Shown here: piece after piece, positions 18,367 through 26,240 of the stretch | How positions within the stretch are numbered: the stretch's first letter is position 1 | Layout of the letters: the number at the start of each line of letters is the position of its first letter | Source: JABDGZ01 sp964483785 | Lineage (GTDB): Bacteria > Omnitrophota > Gorgyraeia > Zapsychrales > Fredricksoniimonadaceae | Direction: 5' to 3' | Assembly: GCA_964483785.1 (NCBI GenBank) | Contig: CAZACW010000001.1 | Coordinates: 1-64,000 of the forward strand | DNA length: 64,000 bases | The notes under the pieces: model-generated | Told to the model about the DNA's origin: nothing | The model's database searches: none | What the model saw: only the letters and a program-made list of their open reading frames with translations | Position numbers and translations under genes: made by a program

Positions 18367-20386
18367 TCGCTTTGGCAGAATACCCGATCAGTCCCAAGAT
18401 CGAAGGGGTCAAATCGTAGATGCTGGGACCTTCCTTGGTGATCTTGCGGTTGGACAACAGGATCCCGGGCACCAGGCCGGGATCATTCAGGTGGGACCCT
18501 GACCACTTTTTAAGATTGTCTTCCAGCTCCACATTGGGTGTTTCGCCCAAAGCTGTCTGAAAAGAAGCCTCGTAGCCGAGATTAAACCCGACAAAAAGGT
18601 CCGGCGCCTCGTCGGCATAGGGCCCTTGGAATATCTCTTGCCGGCGGTAAACTTGGCGGATGGGCCGGGAGTCCTTTTCCGCATCGGCCCAGGATTTCAG
18701 ATGTGTGATGATTTCGGTTTTCAAATCCTCCGTGTCCCGGCCTGGAAGGACGGTCCCGTCACGTTCCCTGCCCTTTTGATTGATGTAGATCCCGCCAAAC
18801 CCGAGGGCGTAGGCCTTTGTCCTGGACCAGTCCACGCCTCTCAACAGAGAACCGCCGCTGGTGGCTGACGGGTCTTTCAGGGCCAAATACCCATGGTCCA
18901 TGAGCCAGGCATTGATATGCACGGAGCGCCGATAGGTATTGAAACCATGGTCGGAAAGGACGATCAAGGTGTCTTGGGGGCCAAGTTTCTGCATCGCCTC
19001 CCCTACAACATCATCCATCTTCCGATACCAGGCATCGATGGTCCGCGCGTAAGCCTGGTCTTTGTCCGTATAAAGCGGATGCCCTGGGTCAATGAAGCGC
19101 CAAAACATGTGCTGGATAATGTCCGGCATCCCGAAATAACAAAATAAAATACCCTTATGCACGCGCTGTAATTCCCAATCCAATAAAGCCCGCCGCTCTT
19201 GAAAAGCCTGGTTGACTTGGTCCAGAAAAGGCCCTTCGGACAAGGCCCCTTCATTGACGCCCCAGCTCTCAAAGGGCATGCCCTGCGTATAAAACAGGCC
19301 GTTGTGTTGCGCGATCCGGCGGCTGTACGACGCCGGGTATGAAATGGGGTACAGGGGCCGGCGGGGGTCGAAATTAATAGGGCCCATATATAATTTAAAG
19401 TCCGGCTGGATCTCTGCCAGATACAGCTTCATGATGCCGCGGGTCACTTGAAACAATCCTGTCGTAAAGGAAATGTCCAGCCAGGGGCTCCATTGCCCCT
19501 TGATCAAGATCACTTTTTTGTTTTGGTAAGAAAGTGTCAGGCGGTCCTGGCCCTGGTTCGGATTGATCTCAAAAGGGACCCTGGCCTTGAGCGTTTTCCC
19601 CCCCAAAGAAAAATATTTCGGGCCCCAAAAATAAGAAGACATCCTGGTCCCATAATCCATATGGATGAAATGCCCCATCAGGACAGGCTGAATGTTTTTG
19701 TCCGACGTGTAATAGGTGAAGGTGCCTTCCGTGCCGCGGATGTCCGGCACGCCCATGCCTGAAAGCATGCGGCCAAAAAGTTTTTGAGCGGGGAAGGTCA
19801 GAGGACAGCCGATCACCACCGACGGAACTTTTTTTCTGGACGCATACCACCAAAAACCCTTGGCCCCCAGCACAGATTTGGGATTTCCTTGTTCGGCATA
19901 GGCCAAGGACAGGGAGATTTTATAATCTTGGGGGTCGCGCTTGAGAAAATCAAAGACCCCGTTTTGGCCGGGATTTTTGCCTGTCGCAAAGCCGCTCCAG
20001 GCCACCGGCGATTGGGGAGGATTGCTCGTGGCCAGATGACGGTACGAACCTGTTTCCTTGAGCTTAAGAAAATGCGGCAATTGCCCCGCAGCCATCATCC
20101 GCTCTGTCATGGCCGGATCAAGACCGTCAAGCCCGAGGACGATGATTTTGTGGGGATAGGAGCCTTGTCTGTCCTGGATCATGCCATGGATGATGTACAA
20201 AATGACTGACGCGGCAAAACCTATCAACAGCCAAAGCAGCCAAGGCCTCTTCTTAAAAATTAACCAGAATCTTTTTAAAAATGCCAAGCACAGGCCGGCA
20301 CCAGCCGCAAGCAAGGTCAGCAAACCGTTAATGCCGGAGGCCAGGGTATATCCCCCTGTGCCTGGGTCAATGTAACCTAAAATCAT
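18323..20386 (-). CDS. Membrane-anchored alkaline phosphatase-superfamily phosphodiesterase
   Basis: The protein has about 687 residues when started at the ATG at 20386, which gives the N-terminus MILGYIDPGTGG seen in this family and leaves 46 nt before the upstream gene. A longer frame to 20509 would run into that gene and is rejected. Two to three N-terminal helices precede the catalytic domain: VLGLDGLDP with metal ligand Asp87, SPVAWSGFATGKNPG with likely nucleophile Ser126, then VLSDHGFN. This is the type I phosphodiesterase/nucleotide pyrophosphatase branch of the alkaline phosphatase superfamily, acting in the periplasm on phosphate or phosphoglycan esters. The substrate is unknown. 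Its 3' end overlaps the propeller gene antisense by 44 nt. Confidence 0.9.
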   Translation of the reverse strand: MILGYIDPGTGGYTLASGINGLLTLLAAGAGLCLAFLKRFWLIFKKRPWLLWLLIGFAASVILYIIHGMIQDRQGSYPHKIIVLGLDGLDPAMTERMMAAGQLPHFLKLKETGSYRHLATSNPPQSPVAWSGFATGKNPGQNGVFDFLKRDPQDYKISLSLAYAEQGNPKSVLGAKGFWWYASRKKVPSVVIGCPLTFPAQKLFGRMLSGMGVPDIRGTEGTFTYYTSDKNIQPVLMGHFIHMDYGTRMSSYFWGPKYFSLGGKTLKARVPFEINPNQGQDRLTLSYQNKKVILIKGQWSPWLDISFTTGLFQVTRGIMKLYLAEIQPDFKLYMGPINFDPRRPLYPISYPASYSRRIAQHNGLFYTQGMPFESWGVNEGALSEGPFLDQVNQAFQERRALLDWELQRVHKGILFCYFGMPDIIQHMFWRFIDPGHPLYTDKDQAYARTIDAWYRKMDDVVGEAMQKLGPQDTLIVLSDHGFNTYRRSVHINAWLMDHGYLALKDPSATSGGSLLRGVDWSRTKAYALGFGGIYINQKGRERDGTVLPGRDTEDLKTEIITHLKSWADAEKDSRPIRQVYRRQEIFQGPYADEAPDLFVGFNLGYEASFQTALGETPNVELEDNLKKWSGSHLNDPGLVPGILLSNRKITKEGPSIYDLTPSILGLIGYSAKAIKSFDFDGAPLFGP

Positions 20387-20432
20387 AATTTTTGAAAAAA
20401 TCGGGGCAGTATTTTCAGGAAAGGCCTGGTCA

Positions 20433-21401
20433 TCAAAAGCAGCATGTGGGACCCGAGCTGTCCTCACAATACGCATAAACGCAAGGGCGGCAGGAGTGCA
20501 ATGTGCCATCGTAGGCCCGACCGGCAGCGCAGGGGCACCACCACCAATCTCCGCCCCCGTATTCTCCTGGACCAGCGTCCGCCAGGGGCCCGTCGGAGTT
20601 GCAGACGCAGGAACAGATGGAAGAGTCCCAATGGGTATTTACGCCGCAATTGGCTGCGCAATCCGAGGGATTAATTCCGATCGGGCAGGTATGGCATCCG
20701 GGATAATTGGATCCGTTGCAAAGAGGGCCGCTAAAGCTCCCGCATCCATTGGCCTGATTGATTTGCGTCACGAAGCAGCCGGCCGAAGTCGCGCTGATGG
20801 AACAATTGACCCCCGCTGGAGATCCATTGGGACAAGATGTTGAGGCTGAGGAGACAGGATTGGCATAGCACCACTGAGTGCTTTGGTCACTGACTTCAGT
20901 ATGCGGATGCCTGGTGTTCCAGACCACGGTAGCGGTCGTATAGGAAAGACCGCAGGAACAATTAAGTGTCCCCCATTGCAGATTGCCGCAGCCGTCATCG
21001 CATTGGGTCCCCGTGCATGTGCTCAACTGGCAGCCGTTGGGCGTGCAGCAGGTCCCATCGGTTGGATTGCATTCCTGGGGGGCGCCGCAGTTTAAAGAAC
21101 ACGTGGCCAGGGCTGAACCGGCCAAGCCCCCCGGATAAGAAGGCAAGGTCGTTCCCAACACAGCGTTGGGTAACTGATTTTCATAGGTGCTGGCGCCGGT
21201 GCAATTATTGGTGCTTGGAAACCAGAGCCAAGGGATTGTATGCACGGTTAGAATACCGGTTGTGCAATAGGTATAGCTGGTCCTGCAATCAGGGGCGCAG
21301 GAATTTGGATAGGGTTGCGCAAAGGCGGCGGACGCCGGCCCTAGCAGATAGGCGAGCGCAAGGACAAACAAATGGGTAAAAACTGAGCGCCGGAAGGTCA
21401 T
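20433..21401 (-). CDS. Cys-rich secreted protein
   Basis: A 322-residue protein with a clear Sec signal peptide (FRRSVFTHLFVLALAYLLG, cleavage near AFA-Q). The mature part contains about 35 cysteines and is rich in Gly, Asn, Ser and Thr, with no recognised domain. Segments such as GTCCTPNGCQ, CTGTQCDDGCGN and CSCVCNSDG resemble knottin- or EGF-like spacing without matching one cleanly. It is probably exported and heavily disulfide-bonded. The ATG at 21401 is preferred over a TTG at 21404 because AAGGGA lies about 6-8 nt upstream. It may be a substrate of the DsbA-like protein encoded nearby; that is inference. Confidence 0.75.
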   Translation of the reverse strand: MTFRRSVFTHLFVLALAYLLGPASAAFAQPYPNSCAPDCRTSYTYCTTGILTVHTIPWLWFPSTNNCTGASTYENQLPNAVLGTTLPSYPGGLAGSALATCSLNCGAPQECNPTDGTCCTPNGCQLSTCTGTQCDDGCGNLQWGTLNCSCGLSYTTATVVWNTRHPHTEVSDQSTQWCYANPVSSASTSCPNGSPAGVNCSISATSAGCFVTQINQANGCGSFSGPLCNGSNYPGCHTCPIGINPSDCAANCGVNTHWDSSICSCVCNSDGPLADAGPGEYGGGDWWWCPCAAGRAYDGTLHSCRPCVYAYCEDSSGPTCCF

Positions 21402-21424
21402 CAATGTCCCTTGTCAATAACCAC

Positions 21425-21453
21425 AATATACTCTAATTATATTCTTGTAGCAA
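21425..21453 (-). promoter_or_regulatory. Candidate sigma-70 promoter for Cys-rich gene
   Basis: On the minus strand TTGCTA (21453-21448) and TATATT (21430-21425) are separated by exactly 17 nt, giving a transcript that starts a few nt later and a leader with AAGGGA before the ATG at 21401. Found by eye only. Confidence 0.4.
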
Positions 21454-21470
21454 GTCAAGTTTGGCCAATA

Positions 21471-22133
21471 TCAAAGTTTAGGGCGCAATAAAACAAATTC
21501 GCCCTTTGGCGGATGGCGGGTAAAATGCGCGATAAGCTCTCCGGCCCTGCCCCGGCGGATCTCCTCGAATTTCTTGGTCAATTCGCGGGCCACCACTAAA
21601 ACGGGATCATCCCAAATTTCCTGCATGTCCTTTAAAGTTTTAAATAAGCGGTGCGGCGATTCATAACAAATGACCGTCGCCTCCGTCTCTTTCATGGCAA
21701 GCAGTTTTTTGCGCCTGGCCCCGCTTTTAGGCGGCAAAAAGCCTTCGAAGATAAAGGCATGGCTGGGCAGGCCTGAGGCGGTCAGGGCGCAAAGAAAAGC
21801 ACTGGCCCCTGGGACCACGGTCAAAGGAATATTGTTCTCCTTGGCCAGGCGGATCATCAAAAATCCAGGGTCGCTGATGCCGGGAGTGCCGGCATCACAG
21901 ACAATGGCAATGTGCTTGCCTTCCTTAAGAAGGCCCAAAATATGGCCTGCTTTTTTCACCTGGTTGTGCTCAAAAAACGAGGTCAGGGGTTTTTGGATCT
22001 GGTAGGCATCGAGCAGGACCTTGGTGTGGCGGGTGTCTTCAGCGGCGATGAGATCAACGGACTTTAGGGTCTCAAGGGCGCGCAGGGTGATATCTTTCAA
22101 ATTGCCTATGGGCGTAGACACAATGTATAACAT
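21471..22133 (-). CDS. rsmI: 16S rRNA (cytidine1402-2'-O)-methyltransferase RsmI
   Basis: The product is a tetrapyrrole-methylase-fold enzyme of about 220 residues. It begins LYIVSTPIGNLKDIT and contains IAAEDTRHT, IVCDAGTPGISDPG, VVPGASA, GFLPPK and YESPHR, all RsmI hallmarks. It uses S-adenosylmethionine to methylate the ribose of C1402 in 16S rRNA and fine-tunes the decoding centre. The start is placed at the ATG at 22133, which gives the usual MLYIV opening; a longer GTG start at 22160 would lie inside a palindrome. The sequence is complete and conventional. Confidence 0.96.
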   Translation of the reverse strand: MLYIVSTPIGNLKDITLRALETLKSVDLIAAEDTRHTKVLLDAYQIQKPLTSFFEHNQVKKAGHILGLLKEGKHIAIVCDAGTPGISDPGFLMIRLAKENNIPLTVVPGASAFLCALTASGLPSHAFIFEGFLPPKSGARRKKLLAMKETEATVICYESPHRLFKTLKDMQEIWDDPVLVVARELTKKFEEIRRGRAGELIAHFTRHPPKGEFVLLRPKL

Positions 22134-22145
22134 ACACATGGTGAT

Positions 22146-22191
22146 AAAAAACTGGGACACATTGAATTAATTCAATGTGTCCCAGTTTTTT
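22146..22191. terminator. Perfect 46-bp palindrome, terminator-like (family 2)
   Basis: Perfect inverted repeat with 23-nt arms and centre GAATTAATTC. It is flanked by A6 and T6 and touches the glmS stop at 22192. A 32-bp core (22153-22184) recurs exactly at 25319-25350. As RNA it forms a long stem followed by U residues on either strand, so it could terminate in both directions. It may equally be a REP-type repeat that has been co-opted. Confidence 0.7.
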
Positions 22192-24021
22192 TTATTCTAC
22201 GGTCACGGATTTGGCCAGGTTGCGCGGCTGATCAACATCACAGCCGCGTTTAACCGCGATGAAATACGCCAGCATCTGCAAAGGCAAAACCACCAGCAAG
22301 GGACTCAAAAGCTCGGGAACAGCAGGCACTTCAATCACATAATCGGCGTTGTGCTTGGTTTCGCTGTCCCCCCGGGTGACGATGGCAATGACATTGCCCC
22401 GCCGGGCCCTGATCTCCTGGATATTGGAGGACATTTTTTCATAGACATGGGACTGCGGGTTGATGCAGACCACGGCCCTGTACTCGTCGATCAGGGCAAT
22501 GGGCCCGTGCTTCATTTCCCCGGCCGCGTAGCCTTCCGCCGGAATATAGGAAATTTCCTTCAATTTCAAGGCCCCTTCCAGCGCCGAGGGAAAATTCACG
22601 TGCCGGCCCAAAAAGAGAAAACAGCCGAAATGCGAATTGGCCTCAGCCGCTTTTTGGATCAGATGAATGTCCTTAAGAATCTCCCTGCACAAGGCCGGCA
22701 CCCGAAGCAGGTGGCGGATGAGCTCCTGCCCTTCCTTGGGCTTTAGGCTTTTGCGGGCCTGGGCCAGTTTCAGGCTCATGAGATAAAACATCATCAGCTG
22801 GGCGGTGTAGGCTTTTGTGGAAGCCACCCCGATTTCCTGGCCGGCATAGGTGTACAATATCCCGTCGGACTCGCGGGCCAGGGACGAGCCCACCACATTG
22901 CAGATGGCAATGACCTTGGCCCCCTTGGCCCTGGCCTCGCGCACCGCGGCCAGGGTGTCCGCGGTCTCGCCGGACTGGCTCACGGCCAAAACCAGGGTGT
23001 GACGGTCGATGATGGGATTGCGGTAGCGGAATTCGCTGGAGGTGTCCACCTCGACCGGCATGCGGGCCAAGGACTCGATAATGTACTTGCCCACCAAGCC
23101 CGCATGATAGGCCGTGCCGCAGGCCACGATCATCACCTTGCGCATCCGGCGCAGAACATCGTCGGACAAATTCAGGCCTTCCACATTCAGCCGCTTGTTC
23201 TTCAAGCGCAAATTAAGCATCTGCCCCAGCACATCCGGCTGTTCGTGGATCTCCTTGAGCATGAAATAAGGATAGCCTTCCTTGCGGGCGGCTGTGACGT
23301 TAAAGGACACGGTGTCGATTTTAAGGGGCGCTTTTTTGCCGTCAAACCCGAACACGGCGATCTTGTCCTTGTTTAAGGCCGCGATCTGCCCGTCCTTCAG
23401 ATAAATCACCCGGCGGGTATAATCCAGGCTGGCCGGCACATCCGAGGCTATAAAATTTTCCTGACTGCCCACCCCCACGATCAAGGGCGATCCCACCCTG
23501 GCCGCGATGAGCAGGCCGGGATGCGCGCGGCTGATGACCCCTAAAGCAAAGGTGCCTTTAAGCTTTCCTATGGCCAGGCGCACGGCCTCGAGCAGATCGC
23601 CCTTGTAGAACTGGGCGATGAGATGCGGGATGACCTCCGAATCCGTCTCGGAGACGAATTTATGGCCCTTGGCCTTTAAAAAATTCTTGAGTTCCTGGTA
23701 ATTTTCGATGATGCCGTTGTGCACCACGGCGATGGTGTGCTTGCTGTCTGTATGGGGATGGGCGTTCTTGTCGGAAGGAAAACCATGCGTGGCCCAGCGG
23801 GTATGGGAAATCCCCACGTGGGCAAAACCCGGCGGCTTGTCCTTGAAGAGCTCCTCCAACTGGCGGATCTTGCCCTTGGATTTGCGCACGATCAAATGCG
23901 GGCCATTGTCCAAAAACCCCACCCCGCTTGAGTCATAGCCGCGGTACTCGAGTTTTTTGAGGCTCTCGAGCAGAATGGGGAGGGCATCTTTGCTGCCCAC
24001 GTAGCCGACAATGCCGCACAT
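22192..24021 (-). CDS. glmS: Glutamine-fructose-6-phosphate aminotransferase
   Basis: The 609-residue enzyme is full length. The N-terminal class II amidotransferase domain starts MCGIVGYVG with Cys2 as nucleophile, then LEYRGYDSSG and HTRWATHG. The C-terminal part has two SIS domains with ACGTAYHAG, SQSGETADT, EIGVASTKAYTAQ and EGYAAGEMKHGPIAL, ending DQPRNLAKSVTVE. It makes glucosamine-6-phosphate from fructose-6-phosphate and glutamine, the first step to UDP-GlcNAc for peptidoglycan and surface glycans. It lies 9 nt after the bL27-like gene. No glmS ribozyme is expected or seen in the short upstream spacer. Confidence 0.98.
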   Translation of the reverse strand: MCGIVGYVGSKDALPILLESLKKLEYRGYDSSGVGFLDNGPHLIVRKSKGKIRQLEELFKDKPPGFAHVGISHTRWATHGFPSDKNAHPHTDSKHTIAVVHNGIIENYQELKNFLKAKGHKFVSETDSEVIPHLIAQFYKGDLLEAVRLAIGKLKGTFALGVISRAHPGLLIAARVGSPLIVGVGSQENFIASDVPASLDYTRRVIYLKDGQIAALNKDKIAVFGFDGKKAPLKIDTVSFNVTAARKEGYPYFMLKEIHEQPDVLGQMLNLRLKNKRLNVEGLNLSDDVLRRMRKVMIVACGTAYHAGLVGKYIIESLARMPVEVDTSSEFRYRNPIIDRHTLVLAVSQSGETADTLAAVREARAKGAKVIAICNVVGSSLARESDGILYTYAGQEIGVASTKAYTAQLMMFYLMSLKLAQARKSLKPKEGQELIRHLLRVPALCREILKDIHLIQKAAEANSHFGCFLFLGRHVNFPSALEGALKLKEISYIPAEGYAAGEMKHGPIALIDEYRAVVCINPQSHVYEKMSSNIQEIRARRGNVIAIVTRGDSETKHNADYVIEVPAVPELLSPLLVVLPLQMLAYFIAVKRGCDVDQPRNLAKSVTVE

Positions 24022-24030
24022 AATCTTTTT

Positions 24031-24276
24031 TTAGGAAGGCTTGATATTAACGAGCGTGATGACCTTGTTGGAGCCGTTCTTGCGGCGGGTGAAATACACT
24101 TCCCCGTCGCATGCGGCCGTCAATGAATTGCGGCCGATCACGTTTAAACCTGGCTTCCAACGGTCGCCCTGACGGGTCAACAGTGTGCCGGACTTGACCT
24201 TCTGCCCGCCGCTGACCTTGATGCCGGCGGTTTCCCAATAATATTTGCTTGTAATGCCGCCTACCCGACCACCCAT
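24031..24276 (-). CDS. rpmA: Divergent ribosomal protein bL27-like
   Basis: The 81-residue basic protein matches the body of bL27: GIKVSGGQKVKSGTLLTRQ, WKPGLNVIGR and DGEVYFTRR followed by a basic tail. The usual N-terminal extension, with its HKKxGGS...NGRDS pattern that reaches toward the peptidyl-transferase centre, is replaced by GGRVGGITSKYYWETA. The ATG at 24276 is chosen because GGAGG lies 8 nt upstream; an upstream frame to 24345 has no such site. It is also not next to rplU or obgE, the usual neighbours, but is followed by glmS. It could be the only bL27 of this lineage or a paralogue. Confidence 0.8.
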   Translation of the reverse strand: MGGRVGGITSKYYWETAGIKVSGGQKVKSGTLLTRQGDRWKPGLNVIGRNSLTAACDGEVYFTRRKNGSNKVITLVNIKPS

Positions 24277-24375
24277 AACCACAACCTCCAAACGTAGAGC
24301 CCCGGTAAAGTCCAGGGATTTTGAAAGGGGTATACTATACACCAAATCCCGAGGGCCGTCTACCTATTTTAAGGA

Positions 24376-24402
24376 CCATCACAACCCCCGGGGTTGTGAT
24401 GG
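24376..24402. repeat. 27-bp palindrome, family 1, copy 1
   Basis: Arms CCATCACAACCCC and GGGGTTGTGATGG with one central base. It directly abuts the stop of the DsbA-like gene at 24403. Other copies are at 26211-26237, 28704-28730 and, truncated, 32194-32217. No U-tract follows on the minus strand, so it may protect 3' ends or be a REP-like element rather than a simple terminator. Confidence 0.7.
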
Positions 24403-25242
24403 TTATTTTAAGAGCGGGTCGATCTGGGACTTGAAGCTGGAGAGATCCCGGGCATTGGTCTTTTTGCCGTTGAGATAAAATGTCGGCGTGCCGCGCACAT
24501 CGGAATTTTCCGCCAGCTGCATATCCTCCTGGATCTGTTTTTCCCAGCGGGCGTCCTGGTTTTTGTAATCCGCCATCAATTTATTGTAGTCCAAGCCCAA
24601 ATTCTTGGCGTATTCCTTGATTTTGTCGTCCGAAACGTCCCCGCTGTTGTTTAAAAGCGCCTCCATCATGCCCTGAAATTTGCCCTGCTCATTGGCAGCC
24701 ATGGCCAGCTTGGCCGCGGGCCTGGCGTTAGGGTGAAACGGCAGGGGGAAATTCTTGATCACCACCCTGACCTTGCCCGGATAGGCGCCCAGAACGTCCT
24801 TGATCACCGAATAAAAGCGGGAACAGAACGGGCACTGGAAGTCGGAAAATTCGGTGATGGTCACCGGCGCGTTGCGGTCGCCCAGGATGGAGGAAATGCC
24901 TGGATCGAGATTGTAGACCTTGTTCATGTCCTCCGGCGGCGGCTGGGGCGGGACCTGCTGGCCGTTGAATCCGTTGCCGCTGTTCATCCTGTTTTGGATC
25001 ATATTCAGCTGGTTCTGGATGGCGGCCAGGGCCGTGCCGCCTGCGCCGCCGCCCGCGCCGCCCATGGCATTCAATTTGTATTCGATGCTGACCTGCGCCC
25101 TTTCGATGGCGGCCAGTCTGGCATTTAAAGGACTGACCGCAGCATTGACCGCGCGCTCAATCCCGGTCAAAAGCCCCAAACCCGAGACAATGCCGATCAG
25201 CACGATCAGCAGTACGATGAAAAGAGAGTTTTTGTTTTCCAT
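24403..25242 (-). CDS. DsbA-like membrane-anchored thiol oxidoreductase
   Basis: The 279-residue protein has an N-terminal signal anchor (residues 8-26), a helical stretch, a Gly/Ala-rich linker around 60-70 and a Pro-rich segment near 98-104. A thioredoxin-fold domain follows, with active site CPFC at 137-140, cis-proline 253 in GTPTF and an inserted helical subdomain. This matches DsbA/Com1-type proteins (Thioredoxin_4), which introduce or isomerise disulfides outside the cytoplasm. A strong GAGGAGG site lies about 5 nt before the ATG. The Cys-rich secreted protein at 20433-21401 is an obvious potential client. The gene has its own candidate promoter and is bounded by palindromes of both families. 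Confidence 0.93.
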   Translation of the reverse strand: MENKNSLFIVLLIVLIGIVSGLGLLTGIERAVNAAVSPLNARLAAIERAQVSIEYKLNAMGGAGGGAGGTALAAIQNQLNMIQNRMNSGNGFNGQQVPPQPPPEDMNKVYNLDPGISSILGDRNAPVTITEFSDFQCPFCSRFYSVIKDVLGAYPGKVRVVIKNFPLPFHPNARPAAKLAMAANEQGKFQGMMEALLNNSGDVSDDKIKEYAKNLGLDYNKLMADYKNQDARWEKQIQEDMQLAENSDVRGTPTFYLNGKKTNARDLSSFKSQIDPLLK

Positions 25243-25276
25243 AAATCCTCCTCAAAGTGATTTAAATGTATGGTTT

Positions 25277-25305
25277 ATAGTAGCCTAAATCAAAAAAAGC
25301 GTAAA
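25277..25305 (-). promoter_or_regulatory. Candidate promoter for DsbA-like gene
   Basis: Minus-strand TTTACG (25305-25300) and TACTAT (25282-25277) are 17 nt apart within an AT-rich 112-nt spacer. Each hexamer keeps four of six consensus bases, so the call is weak. The site precedes a gene with a strong ribosome-binding site. Confidence 0.33.
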
Positions 25306-25315
25306 CATAATTTTT

Positions 25316-25353
25316 AATTGGGACACATTGAATTAATTCAATGTGTCCCAATT
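25316..25353. terminator. Perfect 38-bp palindrome, terminator-like (family 2)
   Basis: Second copy of the element at 22146-22191, sharing an exact 32-bp core (25319-25350). It is flanked by short A and T runs and ends 1 nt before the dacA stop codon at 25355. The same placement at two unrelated genes suggests a reused 3' element. Confidence 0.68.
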
Positions 25354-25354
25354 T

Positions 25355-26194
25355 TTACAGATTGATGTGCCCGAAGCGCTCAAAAATGTATTTCATGTCG
25401 CTCCAGCGCCGGTGGCAGCCGTACAGAGCGATGATCAAGGTGTGATGGTCGCGCGGCAGGTACCCGACGAAACAGGACTGGGCCTCGATGGTGTATCCGG
25501 TCTTGCCAAAAATATGTTGTCTCCAGTTTAAAAACAAGGAACTGTTGTGCGACTTTAAAAAGAAGCGGTGCCCTTGCCGGGAATACACCACCAGGTATTT
25601 GTAGGTGATGGCCTGGCGGAAAAAATCGTTTTTAAGGGCCTGGGTGAAAATCAAGGCCATGTCCGCGGCGGTGGTGAATTGCGGGCCTGCCGAGGGCAGT
25701 CCGTGGGGATTGGCGAAGTGGCTGTGCACCGCGCCGAGCTCCTTGGCCCGGGCATTCATCATCTCGACGAATTTTTCCTCGGAGCCGGCCACCGCCTCAG
25801 CCAGGGCCACGGCCGCGTCGTTGGCGGATTTCAAGATCAGCCCGTACATAAGATCACGGACGCGGCAGGACTCGCCAGGCATCAGGCCCAGCTTGGATTG
25901 AGGCGCCCGGGTGGCGTGAAAACTGACGGTCACGATTTTATCTAAGGACAAATTTTCCAGGACCAAGAGGGCAGTCAAGACCTTGGTGGTCGAAGCTGGA
26001 AAAACCGCCTTGTCCGCGCCAAGGTCAAAATAGCGCGTATGCGTGTCCGAGTCCCAAAGCAGGGCCGTGTTGGCGGTCAAGTGATAGCCGGCCCTTTTCT
26101 TGAAGAAAAAACGGTGGTAGGCCAGGGCTTGGCTTGGACAGGCCAAGGCCACGGTCAATAATCCAATCAAACATATATGCAATACTCTTCCCAT
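25355..26194 (-). CDS. D-alanyl-D-alanine carboxypeptidase (PBP5-like, S11)
   Basis: The 279-residue precursor has a signal peptide (residues 1-25, ending SQALA) and the three penicillin-binding motifs in order: STTK at 68-71, SAN at 123-125 and KTG at 231-233. It trims the terminal D-Ala of peptidoglycan stem peptides in the periplasm. It ends soon after the KTG region and lacks the extra C-terminal beta domain and amphipathic anchor of long PBP5 proteins, so it is a short form that may also act as an endopeptidase. It is flanked by palindromes on both sides, which suggests a separately terminated transcript. Confidence 0.94.
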   Translation of the reverse strand: MGRVLHICLIGLLTVALACPSQALAYHRFFFKKRAGYHLTANTALLWDSDTHTRYFDLGADKAVFPASTTKVLTALLVLENLSLDKIVTVSFHATRAPQSKLGLMPGESCRVRDLMYGLILKSANDAAVALAEAVAGSEEKFVEMMNARAKELGAVHSHFANPHGLPSAGPQFTTAADMALIFTQALKNDFFRQAITYKYLVVYSRQGHRFFLKSHNSSLFLNWRQHIFGKTGYTIEAQSCFVGYLPRDHHTLIIALYGCHRRWSDMKYIFERFGHINL

Positions 26195-26207
26195 AATCTT
26201 AAATAAG

Positions 26208-26240
26208 GGACCATCACAACCCCGGGGGTTGTGATGGTCC
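26208..26240. repeat. Palindrome family 1, copy 2 (extended arms)
   Basis: Core 26211-26237 is the CCATCACAACCCC/GGGGTTGTGATGG element; here the arms extend to 16 nt (GGACC...GGTCC). It lies between the trmB stop, whose last base it reaches at 26240, and the dacA start. The central base differs from copies 1 and 3. Confidence 0.7.

Noticed and set aside
20387..20509. N-terminal extension of the phosphodiesterase-family protein
   Set aside because: It would overlap the Cys-rich gene; the family-typical start ILGYIDPGTGG is at 20386.
22134..22160. GTG start for rsmI inside the palindrome
   Set aside because: RsmI proteins normally begin at MLYIV; the GTG belongs to the terminator-like stem.
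22146..25353. Insertion sequence bounded by the two identical palindromes
   Set aside because: The interval holds glmS, bL27 and dsbA-like genes only, with no transposase and no target duplication visible.
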